Assembly: GCA_963971575.1 (NCBI GenBank)
Contig: OZ020617.1
Span: 22,405,403 to 22,469,402 of the forward strand
DNA: 64,000 nucleotides
Reading direction: 5' to 3'
Origin: Liopterus haemorrhoidalis
Lineage: Eukaryota; Arthropoda; Insecta; Coleoptera; Dytiscidae
The first letter of the stretch is position 1, and each line of letters begins with the position of its first letter. This document shows positions 42,688 to 52,922 of this stretch, one piece after another. The notes beneath the pieces were generated by a model. It had not been told where the DNA came from, made no database searches, and saw nothing but the letters and a program-made list of their open reading frames with translations. Both the position numbers and the translations under genes were made by a program.

Positions 42688-43566
42688 TAGCGCTTCTCAA
42701 ACTATGTAATGTAGCGGACCGGTATTTTTTTTTCCAATGTTTTGCGGACCAGTATCATATTCAGTTGCAGTAAACTTTTAATGTAACTAGGTCTAAGGAC
42801 TATTGGTGGCATTTATGTGAAAAGAACCCAATTTTTTATGCAGTTCGTATTGGATGAGATTATTAAATTGGAGTTTTCAAGTTAATAATAATACAAAAAA
42901 TGACAGCAAAATTAGTATTTTATTTATAAATATCAAAATAGTAATAATATTAACAACAACAAAACTTAATGAGAAAGATGAACCTGCATATTTTTGGCTA
43001 GTATTTCTATTCTTGATTGAACTGATAACAGCGCCATGTGGAATGGATCAGAATTACATACTATTTCTATATTTTGTTTTAATTACACTCAATATTGAAA
43101 ATCCGGGCTCACAGAAGTAAGTTGTGTAAAAAGGAAGTATTTTCTTTGTGACAATGTCTGAGAGATCAGGATATTCTGTTTTAACTTTTACCCAAAAAGA
43201 TGTGAGTGACTTATTTTCATTTTCGAAGCTTGCTTTCAAGTATTCGTCAGCTGCGAGTTCCAACAATTTGTTTTATATGACGACTGGTAAGACGCTTTAT
43301 ATTGCAATGAAAGGATTTCGTACCCATCCATTTTCAATGCGCACAGTTTGAGCCGCACCCGCGCCTTTTATAAAACGTTTACATAAGTGCTAACACTCTG
43401 TGCCTACGAAACCCCAAACAACGGCCAATGTAATAAAATGATCTACCGCCAAAGTACCAGACTTATTTTAACATTGTTCCACTAAGCCTATAATATAATC
43501 TTACCCCTTCAACGGTAAAGTGGCGGACCGGCACCGGTCCGCGGACCACCACTTTGAGAAGCGCTG
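42688..43566 (-). mobile_element. Inner hAT element with perfect 8-bp duplication
   Basis: The ends TAGCGCTTCTCAAA and CAGCGCTTCTCAAA are inverted, with GCGGACCGG and CCGGTCCGC just inside. The 8-bp duplication ATCTAACC (42680-42687 and 43567-43574) is perfect. A C-terminal transposase piece remains on the minus strand, so this is an internally deleted autonomous element. Confidence 0.92.
43020..43266 (-). pseudogene. hAT transposase C-terminal remnant (ZBED5/FAM200-like)
   Basis: Minus-strand residues LELAADEYLKASFENENKSL, TSFWVKVKTEYPDLSDIVTK, KILPFYTTYFCEPGFSILSV and IKTKYRNSM follow the family pattern. In this clade the block is SL..FW......YP.LS......L.PF.TTYLCE.GFS....IKTK.RN.L. A stop follows SM. 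PHGAVISSIKNRN and QKYAGSS continue the tail. The catalytic Asp residues upstream are lost. Confidence 0.85.
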
Positions 43567-43845
43567 ATCTAACCTATAGATTTTTAAAGCCCGATTCATA
43601 ATGTTAAAACAATTGGTAAAAAGTCCCATTCAAATATCAAGGATAAAAATCAATAAGATAATAATGATAAACAATAAATAACAAATTATATTATAAATAA
43701 CATTAATAATTATTGCATTAGTTAAAGAGAAGGACGACTTTGTTTATGTTGAGACAACAAGATGATGCGCCGATTATCGCTGTTGAGTGTAAATCTCATT
43801 CCCCGTACCACCAGGAGTACGCGTACTACACTTTGGAAAACACTG

Positions 43846-44169
43846 TTCTAAACAATCGAGAAAATATAAAAAATCGAGACCTACCAGAAAATTTAAAACT
43901 AGCCTTAAACGGCCGAGGAAAGTGGAAAAAAATGGTAAGCCAACAGGAAAAAATAGAAGATCAATTTAGAAGTTTTACCCATTTTACCTACAATAAACTT
44001 TTTTTTAAATTAAATTTTACTTTAAATAAAGTGAGATTTAATTTTTATCTTATTTTAAAAGTAAATACATCTTACAGTACTATGTTAGTTAGTTAAAATT
44101 TTTGGCCCACAGCAACGAAGGATATTTACGCCTTTTACCGTGCACTGTGAACATAATTATATAATTATA
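43846..44169. other. Non-coding stretch
   Basis: The plus-strand frame 43740-44096 begins inside the outer MITE end and continues into AT-rich DNA. It has no recognised domain and is not credited. Confidence 0.4.
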
Positions 44170-44306
44170 ATTCCCGACCGTCACATATATAAGGGAGGTA
44201 TTGTGATCATACCGATCTTGACATTTCGAGATTTCGATGGATCTCCACGAATTGATCCCTACATAACGTTTTGACTATTTTTAGCATGATATCTGTCGGT
44301 CGGTCG

Positions 44307-44338
<32 letters not shown>

Positions 44339-44773
44339 GTCTGTCTGTCCGTTGGTGTCTGTCCGTCGGTCTGAGTACACGTGCAGAGCAAATTCGGCTA
44401 AAAGGATTTTATGAAACTTTATATTTAAGCTTTTGACATAAATAGCACGAGTTGATCAACTTCTAGTAAAAATCGGTTAACTAGAAATGGGAGTTTACTC
44501 GTGTCAGTTTTAAGATTTTTGCAAATATTTCTCAATAACAGAGAAATATTTCGAAAAAAATTATTTAATAAAAGTTTCTATAAAAGCAATAACTAACTTT
44601 TATTCGAGACTTTTTTTTGTATGTATCGTAAATTATAAATACACATTTATGTTCAACGTAATATAATACGTTATTGTCTTTTACAATAATAACTACTCTG
44701 CTGCTAGAATGTATTTTATACAAGTACTTTGTGATGGCAGTCCTGTGGTGGCCACAACTGTTTTTTTTTTTTT
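44170..44773 (+). repeat. Modular repeat, copy 2
   Basis: CCCGACCGTCACATATATAA leads into GGGAGGTATTGTGATCATAC at 44193. A GGTC/CTGT microsatellite tract follows (about 44298-44365), then GAGTACACGTGCAGAGCAAA, and the same interior and end as 25986-26553 (ATACAAGTACTTTGTGATGG, CCTGTGGTGGCCACAACTG, poly T). It is uninterrupted and so defines the intact structure. Confidence 0.88.
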
Positions 44774-45116
44774 GTTTTTGTTATTTGATCCAGTAAAACA
44801 AACGGAAAAAAATTTAAAGATACTACAATTTACAGGTAAACTTTAAAAGAGACATTTTATTGGGTTTATGGAGAACCCCATACATTTATATAAGAATCAA
44901 ATATTACAAACAAAGCAACTATAAAAATTAATAATTTTAAAACAAGAAATAAACAATTTAATCATTTTCAATACCCCACTGCTATTTTTGCGTAAATAAT
45001 TTTCTTTTCAAAATGCTTTTTGTCTCTGAGATTTCTTGCTGTCACCGAGTTGGCAGTCAGCAAATTGACCATCATCAATTTGTTGCTTCTTGGATTTTTA
45101 TTTATTTAATTTACAG
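44774..45116. other. Non-coding stretch
   Basis: AT-rich sequence with nothing recognised apart from a CACCGAGTTGGCAG motif near 45045, related to the CGGTCAACTCGGC motifs elsewhere. Confidence 0.4.
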
Positions 45117-45124
45117 CGCAAAGC

Positions 45125-45593
45125 CAGGGCGTTTTTTCGCCTAGGCCAACGAGGCCATAGCCTAGGGCCCGCTTGTACACGGTGCCCGGTCGCCGATCAT
45201 AATTTTATTTTGTAAAGTTACTGATTTTACAAAACAGAACAAAATTTAACAAAATTTGAACCATGCTCTGATTTTTTAGACATAATTTACCCATATTATT
45301 TATTGCTAGGTACCTCGTAAAAAAATAAAATAGCAGTTTATTTTTTATTTTTATTGCATACGCATCTGATACAACTCCCGTTCCGTATTTTAGAATTTAT
45401 GTGTTTAAAATGAAATTTTACTAAAATTAAATATAGCCGCAATGAATAAACAAAGTTAAAAATTGGGTCATAAAATCGTTGTAATTACTTCTATTGGAAT
45501 AGATTTTTTTTAAATTTGACTTGACTCCTCCTGGGAGGGGGGCCCGTTAAATACCCATGGCCTAGGGCCCTTACAATTCATAAGACGGCCCTG
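45125..45593. mobile_element. hAT-type MITE (469 bp) with perfect duplication
   Basis: The ends CAGGGCGTTTTTTCGCC and CAGGGCCGTCTTATG are inverted, with GCCTAGGGCCC (45171-45181) and its own complement near 45560 just inside. CGCAAAGC flanks both sides exactly (45117-45124 and 45594-45601). No coding sequence was found. Confidence 0.9.
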
Positions 45594-45601
45594 CGCAAAG
45601 C

Positions 45602-46054
45602 CGCTGTTATTTTTACATATAATAAGTAAATACATAAATATAATAAACAGTAATCATGGAGTACAAACCTATACATACAGAACGTTATACTGAATTTCTA
45701 TTTACTGTGTAACATGATAAATTCAGCTCCATGAAAATGAGCTTGAAATAGATTTATTTTAAATATGTTTGATTGATGTTTGTTTCGGAAACTTAAACGA
45801 TCTCTGTAAAATAAAGAAAACTCGTTCTGCTTAATGAAACGTATCAAATAACCTTAAAATTCGTTAAATCCTAATTAAGGATTGAAAAGCTAAGAATAAA
45901 ACCAAAAATAATGGGTTTATATAAATGAAGACGCGAAATAATTTTTTATGGCTGTAATTATATTGCATTACGTATTTTTATTGGTATCGTTAAAATTAAA
46001 TGTTCATTTTATTTTAGTTTTTCTCGGTCAACTCGGCTAATATTTTCCGCTAGC
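45602..46054. other. Non-coding stretch
   Basis: AT-rich, with no recognised feature. Confidence 0.45.
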
Positions 46055-46062
46055 CTCTAAAT

Positions 46063-46257
46063 CAGTGTTTCTCAACAGGTGGTCCACAAACCACTGGTGT
46101 TTCGGGGGTCATTTTTTGGTTGTCCGCGCCCACAAAATTTCATTAGTATTAATAATGGGCATTTACGCAAAAAAATGTTTTTCTTGACGTTGGTAGTCCG
46201 CAATTAGTGTGGAATTCTGAAAGTGGTCCGCAACTATCGAAGGTTTGAGAAACATTG
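46063..46257. mobile_element. hAT-type MITE (195 bp) with perfect duplication
   Basis: The ends CAGTGTTTCTCAACAGGTGG and CAATGTTTCTCAAACCTTCG are inverted. CTCTAAAT is duplicated exactly at 46055-46062 and 46258-46265. GGTCCACAA/GGTCCGCAA subterminal motifs are present. Non-coding. Confidence 0.92.
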
Positions 46258-46302
46258 CTCTAAATCCATTATTTTTAAAACTTAAGGGAGCTCATAACGG
46301 TA

Positions 46303-46612
46303 TAGTATCTTATACAAAACTAACAATCTGAAATAAAATTAGTAACAATCTATACATCAAAATTTTCAAGAAATATTTATCTATCTGATAGGATAATTAT
46401 AATTGTAAAAAAAGTCGTATAATTGGAAATAAAAAAGCATTATAGACGTCATCTTATAAACTAATCGATGTATATTTGCGTACGATGCTGCAAATTGTAG
46501 CTAAAGCTTCATTTTACTAATATGTTTTTAGCTGTTTTGTTCTATTTTAAAAACTACTTATAGTTATTGTACTTAGCAGTCTATTTTTGCCGCCATCTTG
46601 AACTGCCGGCAT
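46303..46612 (-). mobile_element. MITE family M708, copy C (truncated)
   Basis: The inverted-end sequence TATACAAAACTAA.AATCTGAAATAAAATTAG (46311-46345) is followed by the reverse complement of the right interior of copy B (TATTTGCGTAC, AGCTAAAGCTTCATT, TTATAGTTATTGTACTT, TATTTTTGCCGCC). It ends near 46612; the other half is missing. Confidence 0.75.
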
Positions 46613-46829
46613 TCTCAATATATGTAGGTACTACAGATAAAAATGATTTCATAACACCTGCATGTGCCTCTTGCATAACAATGCCTCTTGCATTCCATTA
46701 TCATCAAGTATAATATTTTTCGATGAATGTTGTAAACTATAACAATCATGTCGAAAAAATGTTGACGTATTATTTGAACATTTCTACCCAAAACTATATT
46801 AATATAAAAATTATTTGGAACCAACAAAC

Positions 46830-47195
46830 AAAGGTGGGAATGTTTGCAATAAAGTATTTTAAGTCCTTTCTGGTATTTGAAATATTGCAGATATTCAAAT
46901 ACAAAAAAATGCTCTTGGCATTTGGATTTGCAAATATTTTCTCTGTGGTATTTTTATTTGATATTTGTTGTCTGAAAATGTCAGTATTTTATTTTTTTTT
47001 AGAAGTATTTCAAATATTTCATAATATTTCAAATATTTCTCTAGTGTTTCAAATATTTCCCTAATATATATTTTAAATATTTCCTAGTATTTTAAATAAT
47101 TCTAGTATTTCAAATATATTTCAATTATTTGAAATACTTTTAAAAACTATTTGATACTTTGTTTTACTGAGTTTTTGACACAGCTCTGCCCACAA
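46830..47195. mobile_element. Repeat rich in TTTCAAATATTTC, possible hAT MITE
   Basis: TTTCAAATATTTC and close variants recur many times between 47005 and 47140. GGTGGGAATG on the left and the inverse GTGGGCAGAGCTGTGTC on the right could be its ends. No duplication was confirmed. The plus-strand frame 46723-47064 is an effect of this low-complexity sequence. Confidence 0.4.
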
Positions 47196-47235
47196 ATATA
47201 TTTGAAAAAATACAGAACATTGTTGTCAGAAATTT

Positions 47236-47322
47236 ATAATCTCTGGGGGTTATACGTAGCGTTATTTAAATTGCCGAAAAATAAAATGTAAATTAAGGCT
47301 GCGTATAACCCCCGGAGGTTAC
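47236..47322. mobile_element. Small hairpin MITE-like element
   Basis: TAATCTCTGGGGGTTATACG and, inverted, GTAACCTCCGGGGGTTATAC GCAGC are near-complementary arms; a second pairing TTGCCGAAAAATAAA extends the foldback. The whole is under 90 bases and abuts MITE copy B at 47323. Confidence 0.65.
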
Positions 47323-48030
47323 TAGTTTACTATACAAAACTAATAATCTGAAATAAAATTAGTATCAACCTATACATCAAATTTTGCACCCAATTCGTAT
47401 CTATCTAATATGATAGTTTTAATTGTAGAAACATTTATAGTAAAAATATTATCGCTCAATAACTTAAAAATAGACATCACCGATATTGTTCTGTAATTTA
47501 TTAAAACTATTTGTGGGTTTCAAATAACTTTTACATTTATATAGGTTTGTGTAGAAATTTTCAAATAATACGTCATTTTTTTTTTCGACTTGTTTACTTA
47601 TAGTTTAGAGCCTTCGTCGAAAAATATTATACTTAAAGATAATAAAATGCCACTTGGTACACGTATTCTTCACGAAAAATAAATCATTTTTACCCGTAAC
47701 ACCAATTTTAAAAACCGCGGCAGATTCAAGAGAGCGGCAAAAATAGATTACCAAGTACAATAACTATAATTAATTTTCACAATACAACAAAATAGCTACA
47801 ATCATATTTGTAGAATGAAGCTTTAGGTACAATTTGCCGCAATGTACGCAAATATGCGTCGATTGGTTTACAAGATGGCGTTTATAATGCAATTTGCTTA
47901 TTTACAGCTACCTAACAGTTTTTTCTACAATTAAAAATATCCTATTAGATAGATAAAAATTCGCTGCAAATTTTAATATATAGGTTGTTATTAATTTTAT
48001 TTCCGATTATTAGTTTTGTATAAGAAACTA
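47323..48030 (+). mobile_element. MITE family M708, copy B (complete, 708 bp)
   Basis: Inverted ends of about 110 bases start TAGTTTACTATACAAAACTA and TAGTTTCTTATACAAAACTA and stay similar through AACCTATA and TATCTATCTAATA. The interior matches copies A and C. No coding frame was found, and the target duplication is unclear. Confidence 0.88.
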
Positions 48031-48960
48031 TTGAGGACGATAGGGTTGTGCGCCGCCTTAAGGTCAAAATTCAATACCTACTTATCTAATATGCTTTTAT
48101 ACCTATAAGCACTTCTATGGGTAAATCATATTTTTGCGAGAATCTTGCTTCGGCTGCCGATTATACATTTTTGGTGAGAAAATTTAATTTATGTTAAATG
48201 ATGCCTAATAAGGTAAAAATTGTTTTCCTGGCTTACTATATTTGAAAGTTATTAAATCATTTTTAAACTATGAAATAATGTCTACGGTTAAAAAAAAAAA
48301 AAAAAACTTGCAATATTTATATTGCTTGAGTTGGATGTCCTGAAATCTCTATTAACTTTATTAAAAAACTTTATTTTAGTTTCAACTGTAATGTTGTAAT
48401 ATCTAACGCAAAAGTAGTTGTAGTGTTGGGTTTTAATCCCGTTTAAAACTCATGTAACTAAGTAAATAAATAAATAACTACTTTTTTTTTTTTTTAATTT
48501 GAGAATTTTTTAATTATGACTAATTTATATTGTTGAATAAATATTCCTTCATTTAAATAATACACTGCTAAACTATATAAAAGGTTAAAAATATTTAAAA
48601 ATTTACATTTATAATATTTTCGTTATAAAATTTTCTATCCGCTGTTACATATTTTAACCCACCAAACCTGAATCAGTTCTGCTACAACTGATGTTAGTAA
48701 CTTAAGTTATAAACACCGAGTGAGATAATACATACCCGTTATGTACAATGAAACATTCGTCGAGCAGTTAGAAGACCCCCGAAATGAGTACTGGTGAATA
48801 ACATACCTGGAAAAGACACAACAGTTAATAAAGCAAAATGGAGAAATTTTGTATGATGTCAAAAGGCAACTGATAATGCCGAACAAGAAAGAAAAACCAA
48901 ATTAGATGATTATATAGTTAAAATTAAAAGTCACTACAATTACATTCTTAATACAAAATT
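48031..48960. other. Non-coding stretch
   Basis: Poly(A)/poly(T) runs at 48290-48306 and 48482-48496. A 48780-48960 stretch is less AT-rich but no protein family was recognised. Confidence 0.45.
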
Positions 48961-48962
48961 AC

Positions 48963-48995
48963 AGTGGTGGAAAAACTTTTCCGCAGAGGGCCAAT
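48963..48995 (+). mobile_element. Possible hAT left terminus (solo)
   Basis: CAGTGGTGGAAAAACTTTTC CGCAGAGGGCC resembles the CAGTGGTG...CGCAGAGGGCC starts of hAT non-autonomous elements. No partner end was found. Confidence 0.35.
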
Positions 48996-49335
48996 TTGTG
49001 TTAATGGAATATGACTGCACTTAATGTACCGCACTTAAAAAAGTACCGGATTCGAGTATGAACTGTTAACCTGACAACATTAGTGAAAAAGTGATACCTT
49101 ACCTGAGTTATTACAGTTAAAAAGTAGTGAGTTTTCCTTTAAAAATACACCACAATTGTATCATTATGTTATCATTTTCCATCCATAAAATACTACATTT
49201 AATTATTTTCACATCAAAAACACATGTTTTTATTAATTTACTCACTGAACTTATACACAACGGAAATAGTCAAGTAATTCCTGTACGGACAAAACTGGCG
49301 CGGAGGACAGGAGCCTGCCCTTCTCAGCAGCCTAC

Positions 49336-49991
49336 ATGCAGGCGACACCTATCAACCAACCTACAAGTCCGGTCAGTTTCGCTAATGCTATCAAAAAACA
49401 CATCAAGTGCCATCCAACGAAAGAACATGGTATTATTTTGCAAACTGTTGACAACATTGCACCCGAAGAATACATTTATGCCACTGGAGACCTAATGGAC
49501 CCAGAAAATTTCTATATGGCGCAAAAATCGCTAATGACCGTATATGTATATACTTGAAAACAAAAATTATAGTAGAAAACATATTGAAAAATCATAAAAT
49601 AGTAAACGTATGTAACACCGATATAATAATACGACCTGCAATCTTAACCTCAAAAAGAATGATTATTTCGAATGCTTGCCCCACTATTCCTCATAATATA
49701 ATAAAAGATAAACTAAAAGAAATGGGATTAAAACTCGCATCAAAAATGAACTTCCTACGCGCGGGATTTCAAGAGACCACAGTTCACACATATATTTTCA
49801 TTCAGGAGATGTGTATACATCAACAGCGAAACAGAACAACTGCCAGACACGACAATTATAGAGCACGACAACACGAATTATAGGATATTCATATCTGACG
49901 ACTCCAAATTTTGTATTTACTGCAAGAAACACGGGCACAAAACAGGCATATGCAGATATAAAACTAAAGACGAACAACAACAACAACCATA
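49336..49991 (+). pseudogene. LINE ORF1 (Gag-like) with CCHC zinc knuckle
   Basis: ATG 49336 opens MQATPINQPTSPVSFANAIK, then PEEYIYATGDLMDPENFYMA QK. A one-base slip in an A-run moves the frame to ANDRICIYLKTK, NVCNTDIIIRPAILTSKRMI ISNACPTIPHNIIKDKLKEM GL and MNFLRAGFQ. A second slip gives SFRRCVYINSE, YRIFISDD and CIYCKKHGHKTGIC. This last is a clean C-x2-C-x4-H-x4-C knuckle that would bind element RNA. TAA follows, but the Gln-rich frame resumes beyond it. The family is Jockey/CR1-type ORF1. Confidence 0.8.
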
Positions 49992-50672
49992 ACAACTACA
50001 ACCAGAAGAACAACAACCACAACAACAACCACAATCACTAACACAACTACAGCAACAACAGGTTGTCGAACAACAGCTAGTTGAACAACAACAATCAAAA
50101 AAGCAACAGCTATAACTGCAACAACAAGGTCCCGAACAACAAAAAGAACCCGAAAAACAACAATAACAATCTAGACAGCAACAACAGCCTGAACAACGAG
50201 AGCCACTGTCTAAACAGCAGCGACAACAGAAGCAAGAACACCAAAAACAACAGCAATGTCAACAACAAAAACGAATTTTGAGCAATTCTAACAGTCTAGA
50301 ATCTATAAAATCAACACAGACACAACCAAATAGAACCAGAAAAAGACAACCATAGTCAAATTCAAAAACCAGCTAAAAATAGAAGAACCAAATCCAAGAG
50401 CCCAGGTACATCAACTGAAGACTGGTTATATCCTAATGAACATACTAAAAAAAAACACTATCTATGACTCAATTTCAAAACTTCATAGAATTAGCTCAAA
50501 ATAATAACGACCTTCTGTCCTTAAGCAAAAATTACACTGAAAACCCACAAATCCACAAAATCCACAAACATAATGAGAAAGCTTCATAGCGAAGTAACAC
50601 TCAAAACCGTTAAAGCACGACTTACACGCATCATACATAAACTCGAACAACAAATAATTGACGAAGAACCAT
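49975..50672 (+). pseudogene. Gln-rich tract and C-terminal end of ORF1
   Basis: About 300 bases of CAA-rich sequence encode poly-Gln in one frame (poly-Asn or poly-Thr in others), probably grown by slippage. Beyond it, broken frames give SPGTSTEDWLYPNEHTKK, FQNFIELAQNNNDLLSLSKN YT and, just before the TAA at 50670-50672, KARLTRIIHKLEQQIIDEEP. The last resembles the terminal helix of such ORF1 proteins. Confidence 0.5.
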
Positions 50673-50835
50673 AACATATTAAGGTCAATTTTTACATTAA
50701 AATATAATAATTAAATTTAACCAAAAATGTATAATATGTAATTCATATCATGTTGAATATAAAATTATATCAAATGTTAAATAATATGTACAATTATGGC
50801 ACAAACACTAATAGCCATAGATGCTGATAAATAAA

Positions 50836-51235
50836 TAAAATATTTAAAAAAATTACAATATATTTATTAATTTACCTACTCATTAAAAATGTCTAGGAAT
50901 ATTTGATGACGTTGGAAAACGAATGTTTGTTTGTTATTTTATAAAGATTTTGCTAATAGTGTGTAGACAACGCCTTAAAATCGCTTCAATAATTACAAAA
51001 TTATAATGACAGTTGTGCGCGCAGCTAAATCGAAATCCATGTTTTCCGTTCATATTTAACGCATTTGCTTGAAATTATCAGCGATAACATAGGTTTCGTC
51101 AGCGGCAAAGTTGGTACACGATTTATGCACTAATCATTATTGAAAGAATTTTAAAAATATATTCAGTTGTTTAAAGTTACGATTTTTACTGAGAAGATAA
51201 CTTTGGGTCTGTTTGAATGTCTCTGCCGTACTTAC
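50836..51235. other. Non-coding stretch
   Basis: No recognised feature before the Helitron helicase fragment. Confidence 0.4.
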
Positions 51236-51489
51236 ATGTCTGTCGACACGGTTATAGATGAGAAAGACGTCATTCAATATCCAGTCGAATTTCTGAATTT
51301 TTTTAATCCAAGAGGGTTAACTTTTACCTCACGCTGAGTTACTGTTACTGAGGAACATAAACTCGCCAAAATTACGTAATGGAACACGATTACAGGTGAA
51401 CAGATTAAGAGACTATATAGTAGAAGCAACCAATAAGACAAAGCAAAAAGCCGGTAATCCCTATAATACCAATGATTTCTATAATACAG
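51236..51489 (+). pseudogene. Helitron helicase (Pif1-like) fragment, left part
   Basis: MSVDTVIDEKDVIQYPVEFL NFFNPRGL matches the S.DTV.DE....YP.EFLN.L...GLP block near the end of Helitron helicases. After a frame change, ELLLLRNINSPKLRNGTRLQ and VNRLRDYIVEAT match the LLRN..P..LCNGTRL.V..L....IEA. block. A MITE interrupts it at 51490; the gene resumes at 51679. The helicase would unwind DNA during rolling-circle transposition. The Rep domain and element ends are absent. Confidence 0.8.
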
Positions 51490-51678
51490 AGTGATTATTT
51501 AATGGCGAGACGACGTCATCGAATTTTACGTGCCTCCTAGCAGAATACTATGACTATAATAACCTTGAAGAAAATTTGATTATGAAGAAAAAAAGATTCG
51601 CATCGCCTGCTACGATGTGTATGAAACGGCAAATTATTAAAACTTCCAGTGACGTCGTCTCGCCATTAAATAATCACT
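51490..51678. mobile_element. 189-bp MITE inserted in the Helitron gene
   Basis: Perfect 29-base inverted ends: AGTGATTATTTAATGGCGAG followed by ACGACGTCA on both sides. The interior is non-coding. TAC stands close to each outer side, but no clean duplication can be read. The family is undetermined. Confidence 0.88.
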
Positions 51679-51840
51679 ACGTATTACCATTTTAGTTCAA
51701 GCACTTCCAATTTACTGGCAGAATTTGTTTTGCAATGCCTATTAATAAGTCGCAGGGTCAAACCCTGAAGATAACTCGAGTTGATTTGCGGAGTCCATAC
51801 TTCTCGGAACCATGACATTTCTTGGGTTGTACAGGCGCAA
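51679..51840 (+). pseudogene. Helitron helicase fragment, right part
   Basis: FKHFQFTGRICFAMPINKSQ GQTLKITRVDLRSPYFSEP matches the F.RLQFP...AFAMTINKSQGQTL...G.DLR...FSHGQLYVA segment (helicase motifs V and VI). A TGA follows; HFLGCTGANIL may continue as the LYVACSRV segment. With the part ending at 51489 it forms one collinear relic. Confidence 0.8.
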
Positions 51841-52786
51841 ATATCCTTGGATGCACTTCGTCAAAATTTCAACTAACTTTACAGTTTTCTGGTCAAAATC
51901 AGTTATAATGTTAAAATTAAAACCGACAGTAGCACTAAACATTTTATTTTTGTATACCTTGTACGTGATTACCATCTCTTCATTATGAAAAAAGTATAAT
52001 AATTTTCAGTTTGGCACAGTAAAACAAACATATGTAATATTTGAATTAAATAAGTTAAAATTGTTTGTACACAAGTTCATTTTTCTATGTTTATTTTATG
52101 TTTATTACCTAAAATACGTAAAACTACATCTTCACTTTTATCCATATTTAGATTTACCTATTATTGTTTTCTCACAATCTAAACTAAATACTGTGTAATT
52201 ATTCACATTCCAGTAATTGGCGCATGCTCGAGATTGTGCTACACTTGTTATAGTGTAGCTAATTTCACAGCTTCAGGAAATGTCCCAATGTATTCTTACA
52301 AATAATATAGAACTATGGTCTCCGTTAGGGTGTGACGCAAATGCAATTTACATACAGATATTAGCAGTGTCTAGGACAAAATAGTTGCGTGAACAATTAC
52401 GTGAAGTCAAATTGAGCGTAGGATATTAAAACAAATAAGCTGTTAATCTGGGTCCGAAATAGCGAGTCGATCCAGTAATGTTTTGTGTAGCGAATTACAA
52501 ACTTCCTGCGACAAGTCCAAGAGTGGATCATGCTACAAACATAACTAAAATATTAAAATTTCAGTTAAAGGGTATTCTAAATAGACAATGTAACTCATTT
52601 TATGCAACGTTTCGTAGAAAAATATACTCCGGCATTACTGGGTATAAGATATGTTAGGTTAGGATAAACTTTAACTTGTATTTTTATTAAATTTTTGTTA
52701 AAACTTGAAGCTAAACTGCTGGCGAAACATGTCGCAAAATAGTTAAAGAAATTTACTAACTAACTTTTACTATCTACTCTAGATCA
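51841..52786. other. Non-coding stretch
   Basis: No coding or repeat feature was recognised. Confidence 0.45.
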
Positions 52787-52794
52787 GCGTTTCT

Positions 52795-52914
52795 CAACTG
52801 AAAACGTACCGCGGACCAGTCAAATATTTAAATTTCTACCGTGGACAAAATCTCAAAAATAATAATTTATAAGCCTTTCGCGGTAGTTCGTGGACTACCG
52901 CTTGAGAAACACTG
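52795..52914. mobile_element. hAT-type MITE (120 bp)
   Basis: The ends CAGCGTTTCTCAACTG and CAGTGTTTCTCAAGCG are inverted; GCGGACCAG and GTGGACTACC lie inside. CTCTAGAT (52787-52794) and CTCTATAT (52915-52922) are a 7/8 duplication. Confidence 0.9.
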
Positions 52915-52922
52915 CTCTATAT

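Larger units (their letters stand above)
42445..43845. mobile_element. Outer hAT-type MITE, interrupted
   Basis: The left end CAGTGTTTCCCAAAG and the inverse right end CAGTGTTTTCCAAAG match. GTATACCC at 42472 and GGAGTACGCGTAC at 43814 are subterminal features common to this MITE type. A second hAT element (42688-43566) sits inside with its own perfect duplication. The flanks (CCCAAAAT, TTCTAAAC) no longer match. Without the insert the element would be about 0.5 kb. Confidence 0.7.
49310..50835 (+). mobile_element. LINE with ORF1 only (ORF2 missing)
   Basis: A broken ORF1 with a zinc knuckle runs into a CAA-rich tract (49975-50280) and a conserved-looking ORF1 end at 50672. About 150 bases later come ACTAATAGCCATAGATGCTG, which looks like LINE 3' UTR, and a TAAATAAATAAAATA tail. 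There is no endonuclease or RT between ORF1 and the tail, so either ORF2 was deleted or this is a non-autonomous form. Confidence 0.6.

Noticed and set aside
43740..44096. 118-codon plus-strand frame as a gene
   Set aside because: Its first third is the right end of the outer hAT MITE, the rest runs into AT-rich DNA, and no domain is visible.
46723..47064. 113-codon plus-strand frame
   Set aside because: Composed of TTTCAAATATTTC-type repeats and AT-rich sequence, with no domain.
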